A stretch of DNA of 64,000 nt from Xanthomonas bromi (GTDB taxonomy: Bacteria > Pseudomonadota > Gammaproteobacteria > Xanthomonadales > Xanthomonadaceae). The DNA lies in NCBI RefSeq assembly GCF_900092025.1, contig NZ_FLTX01000018.1, positions 62,001 to 126,000 of the forward strand, read 5' to 3'. The notes under the pieces were generated by a model, which saw nothing but the letters and a program-made list of their open reading frames with translations, had not been told where the DNA came from and ran no database searches. Shown in pieces: positions 57,703 through 64,000 of this stretch. How positions within the stretch are numbered: position 1 is the stretch's first letter; every line of letters starts with the position of its first letter. The translations under genes were made by a program, and so were the position numbers.

Positions 57703-57935
57703 GCCGGCTCCTTGCCGATGAGGCGTGTCAGTGCGGCAGTGTCCAGGGGCGTGTGCACGGCGTCGGCCAGACGATCGAGGCTGGCTTCGCGCAACGCGAC
57801 AAGACCCAGTGGCGCGGCCTGCGCCAGATCCGCCCACGCCAGCAATGCGGCCAATGCCTGCGGGTGGTCGAACACACCGTGCAGATAGGCGCCGAGCACG
57901 TGACTATCGGCAGCGCACTGCGCAGCGTTGCATGC
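57690..57935 (-). pseudogene. cobQ: CobQ (cobyric acid synthase) 3'-terminal remnant
   Basis: Only the last ~80 codons survive: [27 protein letters not shown] and on to LTRLIGKEP. VLGxYLHGxFD is the C-terminal amidotransferase-domain signature of CobQ, a protein of about 490 residues. The upstream 400 codons, including both ATP- and glutamine-site regions, are absent, and cobO-derived sequence directly abuts. The remnant shows that cobQ once lay between cobO and cobU. Confidence 0.85.
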
Positions 57936-58023
57936 GCTCGGCCACGCCTACAACTGATGCCAAGCTGCGCCTTGATGCCGGCGTTGAACGCATGCTGGAC
58001 CAAACGCATGTCGGTGAGGGTAT

Positions 58024-58059
58024 CGCCCGCCGCGTCATCACGTGCTGACGCGGCGGGCG
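58024..58059. repeat. Perfect 14-bp inverted repeat at the cobO deletion point
   Basis: CGCCCGCCGCGTCA and its exact complement TGACGCGGCGGGCG flank an 8-base loop (TCACGTGC), precisely where the cobO reading frame is broken. Such a hairpin could have caused the deletion or been created by it. Confidence 0.85.
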
Positions 58060-58390
58060 TGCGGCGACGGCGGCAAGCACCTCATCCAGCGCGATGTCGT
58101 CTTTCACCAGCGCGATATTGAGTTCGTCCAGCAGCACGAAGTCGTAGCGCGCATCGGCCAGCATGCCGCGCGCAACTTGCCAGGCCGCCTGTGCGGCAGC
58201 GACATCGAGCGCGCGGTCCTGGGTTTCCCAGGTGAAACCTTCGCCCATGACGTGAGAGTCGAGCAGATCCGGAAAGCGGTGGAAAAACGCCTCTTCGCCA
58301 GTGGAAAACCTGCCCTTGATGAATTGCACCACGCCGCAAGACAGGCCATGCCCGAGCGAGCGCGCCAGCATGCCGAAGCCGGACAAACTC

Positions 58391-58420
58391 TTGCCATTGC
58401 CATTGCCATTGCCATTGCCG
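58391..58420. repeat. Hexanucleotide microsatellite in the cobO P-loop
   Basis: Consecutive ATTGCC units (GGCAAT on the coding strand, four full copies followed by GGCAAG) encode alternating Asn-Gly inside the nucleotide-binding loop of CobO. Family members have one TGNGKGKS there, so about two units are extra. Confidence 0.85.
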
Positions 58421-58533
58421 GTATTGACCAGCAGCACGCCGCGGTCGATCACGGCCCGGGCGATACGCCGGTCGACCAACTCCTTCTTGCGTTGCGCGCT
58501 TTCGCGAGTGCGCATCGTGCTGCTCACGAGGGC

Positions 58534-59133
58534 TCATGCGCGTACTCCAATGGCTGCGCGCACGCGGACTGCGCGCAATGCGGCCACCAGCACGAAAGCC
58601 AGGCCAACGTAGCCAGCCAATGTTCCGAGCGCGCGCGGGTAGTCCGCCGGCACGTGCGCAATGAATCCGCTCAGCGTGGCGTGCGGGTAGCGACCGGACA
58701 AGAAATAGAAACCGCCTTTGCAGAGCAGATAAGCAGCACTGCCGCTGATCAACACAGCCGACAGCGGCCCGGCGACACGACGCCAGGTGTCGCGCTGTCG
58801 CCGCGATGCAGCCAGCCGCCCGCCGCCCCACAACACGGCGTAGGCCAGTGCGAAGGCCCAGTACGCCGGCGACAGGCACCAGTCGCTGCTGTTGCCCAGA
58901 GCCACGCCGATCAGATCCAGCAGCGATGCAATCCCGTACAGCAGCGGCAACATCCACAGCGGGCGCAGCAATGCGCCGGCCAGAAAAAACACCGCCCATG
59001 AGGCGCTGGGCAGGGCATCCACATGCGCCAAATGCTGGCCGTGTGTACACACCATCAGGGCTGCAAGCGCGATGCCGCAGGTCCTGGCTGCTTTACCCTG
59101 CAAGGGCACCGCAGCGACGCGCGCCGCCACCAT
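58534..59133 (-). CDS. Small membrane protein of the cobalamin operon, paralogue 2
   Basis: The 199-residue inner-membrane protein has about five hydrophobic helices. It shares the layout of the gene immediately upstream: ALPSASWAVFFLAGALL, then a Ser-Asp-x-Cys segment (SSDWCLSPAYWAFALAYAVLW), then ISGSAAYLLCKGGFYFLSGRYP. ATG 59133 overlaps the previous stop by one base (TGATG), giving a length equal to its paralogue. Its stop overlaps the original cobO start. Lying between btuB and cobO under a cobalamin riboswitch, it probably handles cobalamin or cobalt. The conserved Cys recalls the BtuM transporter, but no homology is claimed. Confidence 0.7.
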   Translation of the reverse strand: MVAARVAAVPLQGKAARTCGIALAALMVCTHGQHLAHVDALPSASWAVFFLAGALLRPLWMLPLLYGIASLLDLIGVALGNSSDWCLSPAYWAFALAYAVLWGGGRLAASRRQRDTWRRVAGPLSAVLISGSAAYLLCKGGFYFLSGRYPHATLSGFIAHVPADYPRALGTLAGYVGLAFVLVAALRAVRVRAAIGVRA

Positions 59134-59726
59134 CACGACAAGTCCAACGGCACGGAGGCCGGTGTTGCGACGCGCGCATCGCGCCAGCGCAGCACGCACC
59201 ATGTGGCCGTCAACCCCGTCGCCAGATACGGCGCTGTCGTGCGCACGAACAACGGCCCCCACTGCCAGGCGCGCTGCAGATACTGCGGCCCGTGCGGGTC
59301 GGTATAGCGTCCGCCCCACCAGTAGAACGCGCCATTGGAGATCAAGAACGACAGCACCGCAGCCAAGGTACCCAAACCCCAGGCGATGCTCAGTGACGCA
59401 GCGCCGGGCCGCCCGCGTGCGTGAGATGCGCGCCCGGCGTACCAGAGCAGGCCATAGGCCACCGGCAACGCCGCATCGGCCGCCGTAATGCAGAAGTCGC
59501 TAACGCCGGCCAGGCTGACGGCGACGCAATCGATCGCCACCGACACCCCCAACAAGGCGACGAAGTAGCCATACCGCCGCAACGCGAGGCCATCGAGACA
59601 GAACACAGCCATGGACGCGCCCGGCAGATGCAGCCAATCGCTCGCATGATGAACGCGGCTGGCGGTCATCACCAGCATCGAGGCGATGAACAGCAGACGT
59701 TCGCAGGCACGGGACAACGGCGGCAT
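59133..59726 (-). CDS. Small membrane protein of the cobalamin operon, paralogue 1
   Basis: The 197-residue protein has five hydrophobic segments. Shared features with paralogue 2 include HLPGASMAVFCLDG, VSDFCITAADAALPVAYGLLWYAGR, SFLISNGAFYWWGGRY and a final LATGLTATWCVL helix. The ATG at 59726 (MPPLSRACERLLF) is followed directly by the first helix and preceded by AAGGAGA. It lies 153 bases after btuB in the same direction, so riboswitch control may extend to it. The function is not known. Confidence 0.7.
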   Translation of the reverse strand: MPPLSRACERLLFIASMLVMTASRVHHASDWLHLPGASMAVFCLDGLALRRYGYFVALLGVSVAIDCVAVSLAGVSDFCITAADAALPVAYGLLWYAGRASHARGRPGAASLSIAWGLGTLAAVLSFLISNGAFYWWGGRYTDPHGPQYLQRAWQWGPLFVRTTAPYLATGLTATWCVLRWRDARVATPASVPLDLS

Positions 59727-59879
59727 CGATGGTCTCCTTCGGTTACTCGGTCGCCAACCAGACGACGCAACAGAGATCAGGCGAACGACCGGCCCGTGCA
59801 GACCGTAGCGATGCTTGCATCCAGCGGCAAGCGCCGGCTGCATGGTCCGACCCGCGCGCAGCCGCTGTCATCGGCGCGC

Positions 59880-61757
59880 TTACTGCCCTGGCTGGTAGCG
59901 CAAGGTGAGCAGATAATTGCGGCCCGGCTGCGCGTACCAGCGTGCGGTTTCGTACTGGCGGTCGAACACATTATTGGCGGCGAGCTGCACCTTCCAGTCC
60001 GCGTTCACTGCATAACTCACGCGCAGATCCAGTAAGCCGTAGCCGGCCAGGCGTTCGGTATTGGCCAGATCGTCGTAGCGTGCGCCCGATCCGAACAGGC
60101 TTGCACCAACGCCGAATGCACCGATGCTGCGGTCGGCATCGATGCGTCCGCTCTGACGCGCACGCCGCGGCAACCAGTTGCCGTGATTGACGTCGCCATC
60201 GGCCTGCGGCGCAAGCCAGGTCAACGCACTGCGCACGGTCCAGCCGGCCAGTTCGGTGCCGTAGCCGGCTTCCACGCCGCGGATGCGCGCCCGATCGATA
60301 TTGTTCGGCTGCCCGAACGGATGTGTCGCATCCACCAACGACGCGTCGTAGGCGATCAGGTCGGCGATGCGGGTCTGGAACGCGCTGAGCGTCCAGGTGC
60401 CCCAGTCGTCGCTGCCGCGCAGCCCGAGTTCGGCACTTCTGGAGGTTTCCGGCCCCAGCAGCGGGTTGCCATAGTCGGAGTAATACAGCTCGTTGAAGGT
60501 CGGCGCCTTGAACGCAGTGCCGTAGCTGGCAGTCACACGCAGATGCTCGGCAACATCCCAGCCCCACAGCAGGCTGCCGGTGGTCTTGCCACCGAACTGG
60601 CTGTTGTCGTTGCGGCGCAGGCTGGCCTGCAGCGACTGGCTGCCGATCGTCTGCTGCCACTGCGCAAATGCAGCGCGGTCGATACGGCTGTCGGCATCGT
60701 AGGTGTCGCTGCTGGCGATGGCGTCGCGCTGCCAATCGAAGCCGACCGTGAGCAGGCCGGGGCCGGTAGCGAGATCGGCCTGTAAGGCGCCCTGCTTGCG
60801 GCGGGTGTCGTAGGTCGACAGATAGGCGCCTTCGTCATACGCATCGCTCAGATCGGCGCTGCTGCCGACGCTGGCGGTGAGCTTGAGCGCATCAGTAGGC
60901 GCATAACGCACGCGGCCCCCGATGGCCTGCTGCACGCCCTTGCTCAGATTGCCGCCAAATGCAGAGCCGTCGTATTCGTTGCGGCTCTGCGCACGCAACG
61001 CCTGCACATCGGCATCCCACTGGCGGTTGAAACGCCACCCGCCCTGCGCGCTCAACGAATCGTTGCGATAACCGTCGCGGTCCGGGTCGTACGCGCTTGA
61101 GGTGGTATCCAGATACGCGTTGATGCCATCGGTTTCGTCGTGCACGGCATTGACCGAATACCAACCGCCTGCCTCGCTCGGATCGCCCTGGCTGCGCCCG
61201 GCCACGCCCGCGCCGTAACGGCGTGCGTTGTCGCTGCCGGCCGCCACGCTCACGGTCGGCGCAAACCTGCCTTGCGGGCGCCGGGTGAATATCTGGATCA
61301 CACCGCCCAGCGCTTCGGAGCCGTACAGGCTGGAGAACGGGCCGCGCACGATTTCGATCCGTTCGATCTGTTCGATCGGCAGATCCTGCAGCGCCGCGCC
61401 GCCGACAGTGGCCGAGCCGATGCGCACGCCGTCGATCAGTACCACCACCTGGTCGGATTCGGTGCCACGCAGGAACAGCGAGGTCGCCTTGCCGGGCCCG
61501 CCGTTATTGGTCAACGACACGCCCGCTTCGCCGCGCAACAGATCCTGCAACGCATTGACCTGGCGACGCTCGATCTGTGCGCGGTCGATCACCGTGACCG
61601 GCGCCAGCGTCTGGTCCTGGGTCTGGGCGGTGCGCGATGCAGTGACCACGACCTGGTCGAGATCGATGGCGGCCTCGGCATGAGCCAGATTGACCAAGCA
61701 CAGCGACAGCCCCACGACGAGCACGGCACGACGCGGCAAAACGGAAGAAAGGGACAT
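59880..61757 (-). CDS. btuB: BtuB, TonB-dependent vitamin B12 receptor
   Basis: BtuB imports cobalamin across the outer membrane. The 625-residue protein has a signal peptide ending AHA (residue 27) and a TonB box DLDQVVVTA (about residues 32-40). The plug is of BtuB type (SLFLRGTESDQVVVLIDGVRIGSATVGG, IEIVRGPFSSLYGSEALGGVIQIFT), and the barrel of normal length ends LLTLRYQPGQ. ATG 61757 has GGAGCAG upstream. The cobalamin riboswitch begins about 120 bases before the start, which confirms the assignment. Confidence 0.96.
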   Translation of the reverse strand: MSLSSVLPRRAVLVVGLSLCLVNLAHAEAAIDLDQVVVTASRTAQTQDQTLAPVTVIDRAQIERRQVNALQDLLRGEAGVSLTNNGGPGKATSLFLRGTESDQVVVLIDGVRIGSATVGGAALQDLPIEQIERIEIVRGPFSSLYGSEALGGVIQIFTRRPQGRFAPTVSVAAGSDNARRYGAGVAGRSQGDPSEAGGWYSVNAVHDETDGINAYLDTTSSAYDPDRDGYRNDSLSAQGGWRFNRQWDADVQALRAQSRNEYDGSAFGGNLSKGVQQAIGGRVRYAPTDALKLTASVGSSADLSDAYDEGAYLSTYDTRRKQGALQADLATGPGLLTVGFDWQRDAIASSDTYDADSRIDRAAFAQWQQTIGSQSLQASLRRNDNSQFGGKTTGSLLWGWDVAEHLRVTASYGTAFKAPTFNELYYSDYGNPLLGPETSRSAELGLRGSDDWGTWTLSAFQTRIADLIAYDASLVDATHPFGQPNNIDRARIRGVEAGYGTELAGWTVRSALTWLAPQADGDVNHGNWLPRRARQSGRIDADRSIGAFGVGASLFGSGARYDDLANTERLAGYGLLDLRVSYAVNADWKVQLAANNVFDRQYETARWYAQPGRNYLLTLRYQPGQ

Positions 61758-61879
61758 CAACTACTGCTCCTGGAACCGTGCCAACCCGCGCGTGGGCAAT
61801 GGGACGGCACGCAGCAACGGGCCAAGCGTCCGACGCGCAGCGTCAGAGGAGCAAGGCCACGCCCACCGCGTGCCGGGTC

Positions 61880-62072
61880 AATCCCTACAGGCCGGTCTCC
61901 GGGCTCGCGAGTGGAAGCTGACGCCTCCGATGCCGCGCCTTCCCATGCGGATGCACAGTGGCATGTTGCGGCATCTGACCTCGCCCACCGTTGCGGGGGC
62001 AGCTCCGGAATTGCGTCTCGCCAAGGCGATGCGCGCACCGGATTCCCGTTTAAACCACCGGAACTCCGGTAG
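61880..62072 (-). ncRNA. Cobalamin riboswitch
   Basis: On the minus strand, in order: GGTGGTTTAAACGGGAATCCGGTG, then the core block GCTGCCCCCGCAACGGTG, then GATGCCGC paired with GCGGCATC, and the B12 box GAGCCCGGAGACCGGCCTG (61888-61906 region). These are the diagnostic elements of the AdoCbl/B12 riboswitch. It should repress btuB and downstream genes when cobalamin is plentiful. Confidence 0.95.
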
Positions 62073-62081
62073 TCACCTCAG

Positions 62082-62446
62082 GGGCGCGCATGGTAGCAGT
62101 GAATCGGGCCTGGCCCGCCGGTGAGGCGGACAATCACCAGACCGATGGTGTGAGGTGCGGCTGCGCACTTCCCCGCCTGCCCGGCAGATGACTTCCCCAT
62201 CAGGCGCGGAACACGGCCGACACGTCCCTGGACCGGCTGCACGCCTGGCTGGCCGTGCGTGGTCGCGCCTGGAGACACCGGACTCACGACAGCGCCTGGT
62301 CCGGATCCGCCCGCAAGGCATCTGCTCTGCGCGATGCCGATCGACAGCCGCACCGCGCGCGCTGGCCTGAGCGGTCGTCGCCGTGCACGGCGACGGGCCT
62401 GGGCGTCCACCGCGGGCGGTCCTGGCGTTGCTCGCTCGGCTGCCGA
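62082..62446. other. Intergenic stretch upstream of the riboswitch, no gene recognised
   Basis: Open frames here are continuations of the frameshifted gene at 62447-63358 in a wrong frame. No family motif is seen. The promoter of the btuB transcript should lie near its left end. Confidence 0.5.
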
Positions 62447-63358
62447 TCAGCGCACCGATTGATGGTAGAGGTCTTGCAACATCTTTTTGTACTCCGCCAT
62501 GGGAGGCAGTCCCATGGCGCGACGACGCGCCTCCAGTCCGGCTTCGTCCTCGGTCGGCCGCAGCGACATGCGGCCATCGGCATCGGTCATAAACTGTGTG
62601 CCGTAGCGTTGAGGTTTGCCTTGCGCGAGCAAGACGCGGTAGGTAAGCAGCGCAACATCGCCCGGCATCACATCGTGCCGGGCAAGCGCCGCTTCCATCA
62701 ACGCCAGGGCTTGCGCCTGAAACGCCGGATCGGCGTCGGCATGCTGCACCAAGGTCCACGCCGCATTGGCGCCGTCTTCGCCTACCAAGCGGCGTCCCGG
62801 CCAGCCATGGGCAGCGACGACCTGCTTGAGCCAGGCGGTATTGTCGTGATCCACCGGCACGACGGACGCCCAGTCGGCCGGTTTGCCCCCCCGCGGCGAT
62901 CGCCGCGTTGCGCACGTGTTGATCCTTCTCCACACGCACGAGCAGCTCCTGTCGCAGTTGCGGATCCTGTGTCGCCTGCTGCTGTGCACTGACGCGTTCG
63001 GCCTTCGCCAGCAGCGCAGGCCAGCCTGGAGTCTTTCTCAGCCGATTCAGACCGGGGCGATCCTTGCTGCGCAAATCGTCGATGGAAATACGCCCATGCG
63101 GCAACTCGCCGTCAAGATAGCGCAAGGCTTGGTCGGTCTTTCCCGCCGCAGACAGGCATTCCGCACGCAGCAGTTCACCGCTCTGTGGCAGTTGGCTGGA
63201 CGCACGCTGCAAGGCAGCCATCAACTCGGCGCAGCGCGCATCGTCCTCGGATTCGTAAGCCGTGAGCGCGGCAAAGATATCCGGCGTGTCTTCTGCATGG
63301 AGGACACCACCCATCCCATCGCAAAGACAATGGAGATCGAATACAAGCCAATGCGCAT
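62447..63358 (-). pseudogene. DUF6624-type exported protein gene with two frame lesions
   Basis: ATG 63358 opens a signal peptide (MRIGLYSISIVFAMG) that reads VLHAEDTPDIFAALTAYE only after a frame change at a duplicated GATGG (about 63311-63320). The middle frame (tetratricopeptide-like, ECLSAAGKTDQALRYLDGELP) runs to a G7 run (C7 on the plus strand, 62886-62892). One G fewer would join KPADWASVVPVDHDNTAWLK, and onward QHADADPAFQAQALALMEAAL and RYGTQFMTD, typical of DUF6624. The two lesions sum to six bases. The function is unknown. It may be a pseudogene, a phase-variable gene or a sequencing artefact. Confidence 0.72.
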
Positions 63359-63479
63359 CTGAAACTCATTGCCAGATGAGGACTACCACGGCAGTGGCGC
63401 GCGAGCGTGCCCGCGCGCTCCGATGACCCGCATAGCGCCGCCTGGTCGCCCGCATCTTGCGCCACGCCCCGGCGTCCGA

Positions 63480-64000
63480 TCAAGCCTTGCCGAACTCCAG
63501 ATGTCCGCCCTGGGCGCGCACCCGCACGGTGTCGCCGCTGACGTACTGGCCGGAAAGGATCTGCTGCGCCAGCGGGTTCTCCACCTGCGATTGGATCGCG
63601 CGTTTGAGTGGGCGCGCGCCGTACACCGGGTCGAAACCGACATTGCCGAGCAGCTCCAGCGCGGCATCGTCCAGGTCCAGCTTGAGGCCCCGCTCGGACA
63701 GGCGTTTTTCCAGCCCATGCAACTGGATGCGCGCGATCGATTTGATCTGCGCCTTGTCCAGCGGATGGAACACCACGATGTCGTCCAGCCGGTTGATGAA
63801 CTCGGGGCGGAAATGCGCCTGCACCACGCCCATCACCGCGGCCTTCATCTGCGTGTAGGCCTCGGCGCTGCCGTCGCCGGACAATTCCTGGATCTGGTGC
63901 GAACCGAGGTTGGAGGTCATCACGATGACGGTGTTGCGAAAATCCACGGTGCGGCCCTGGCCATCGGTGAGGCGGCCGTCGTCGAGCACCTGCAACAGGA
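63480..64000 (-). CDS. clpB: ClpB disaggregase, C-terminal part (cut by window edge)
   Basis: ClpB rescues aggregated proteins with DnaK. The visible C-terminal ~173 residues belong to the second AAA+ domain: [51 protein letters not shown], and the small domain with [16 protein letters not shown] (sensor 2 Arg). The protein ends HLEFGKA. The rest lies beyond the window. Confidence 0.96.
   Translation of the reverse strand, partial: LLQVLDDGRLTDGQGRTVDFRNTVIVMTSNLGSHQIQELSGDGSAEAYTQMKAAVMGVVQAHFRPEFINRLDDIVVFHPLDKAQIKSIARIQLHGLEKRLSERGLKLDLDDAALELLGNVGFDPVYGARPLKRAIQSQVENPLAQQILSGQYVSGDTVRVRAQGGHLEFGKA

Larger units (their letters stand above)
57956..58537 (-). pseudogene. cobO: CobO (corrinoid adenosyltransferase), damaged at several points
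   Basis: CobO adenosylates cob(I)alamin. The body is recognisable: RKKELVDRRIARAVIDRGVLLV, GFGMLARSLGHGLSCGVVQFIKG, FVLLDELNIALVKDDIALDEVLAAVAARPPRQHV. Damage: (1) the coupled start ATG at 58537 (MSPREQHDAHSRK) is one base out of frame with the body, leaving GTG 58527 or ATG 58515. (2) The P-loop reads TGNGNGNGNGKS, expanded by hexamers and lacking the first Lys of GKGKS. (3) After RQHV a deletion shifts the frame, so the C-terminus DMRLVQHAFNAGIKAQLGI is out of frame and its stop is lost into the cobQ remnant. Confidence 0.82.

Noticed and set aside
62073-63314. A single 413-codon minus-strand protein
   Set aside because: Only its first ~140 codons look like protein. After the G7 run the family match continues in another frame and this frame becomes Arg/Ala/Gly-rich noise.

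Overview
The window is chromosomal DNA of a Xanthomonas-type gammaproteobacterium (Xanthomonadaceae). The evidence is GC-rich sequence with strong G/C third-position bias, a large number of TonB-dependent receptors, an AmpR-linked class A beta-lactamase, a vibrioferrin-type (xanthoferrin) siderophore cluster, and short intergenic repeats of a kind typical of this genus. No rRNA, tRNA, CRISPR array, insertion sequence or prophage was seen. The species is not resolved.

Layout. 1-9.3 kb (all minus strand) is a housekeeping block: yebC, ruvC, ruvA, kup, a SUKH/SMI1 protein, ruvB, ybgC, tolQ, tolR and the start of tolA. The usual ruvC-ruvA-ruvB-ybgC-tol order is kept, but kup and the SUKH gene separate ruvA from ruvB. 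9.4-15.5 kb holds a GNAT acetyltransferase, aspS, a DUF3011 secreted protein, an FmdB zinc ribbon and an MFS transporter. 16-21 kb pairs a TonB receptor with a Tat-exported phospholipase C. 21-26 kb carries an esterase, the divergent bla/ampR pair, an MltB-like lytic transglycosylase and a frameshifted YcxB-like gene. 26-37 kb has the ABC-F ATPase YheS and three tandem paralogous TonB receptors with a VOC-family pseudogene between the first two. 37-41 kb has a cytochrome P450 and the YbaL-type K+/H+ antiporter.

41-44 kb is a decayed antibacterial-effector-like locus on the minus strand: an intact lipoprotein (candidate immunity protein), a DUF2235 lipase-like gene broken by two stop codons and a frameshift, and a frameshifted coiled-coil membrane protein. 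44.4-54.8 kb is a siderophore operon led by a Fur-box-like site: aldolase, TonB receptor, ATP-grasp ligase, NIS synthetase, MFS exporter, second NIS synthetase and PLP decarboxylase. The set and order match the Vibrio pvs genes and the Xanthomonas xss/xsu genes.

55-62 kb (minus strand) is a cobalamin regulon. A cobalamin riboswitch leads btuB, two paralogous small membrane proteins and a cob gene series. cobU, cobT and cobC look intact. cobO is damaged, cobQ survives only as its 3' end, and cobS has lost the segment holding its DGLAD-type motif. B12 uptake therefore looks conserved while assembly is eroding. The window ends with a DUF6624-type gene carrying two frame lesions and the 3' end of clpB.

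Three short repeat families are spread through the intergenic DNA. They are a ~145-bp element with terminal inverted repeats, inverted arrays of a GGGAATN heptamer, and a palindromic element that has also inserted in frame into yheS. Several genes carry single-base or short frame lesions, so sequencing error must be excluded before each is treated as a true pseudogene.
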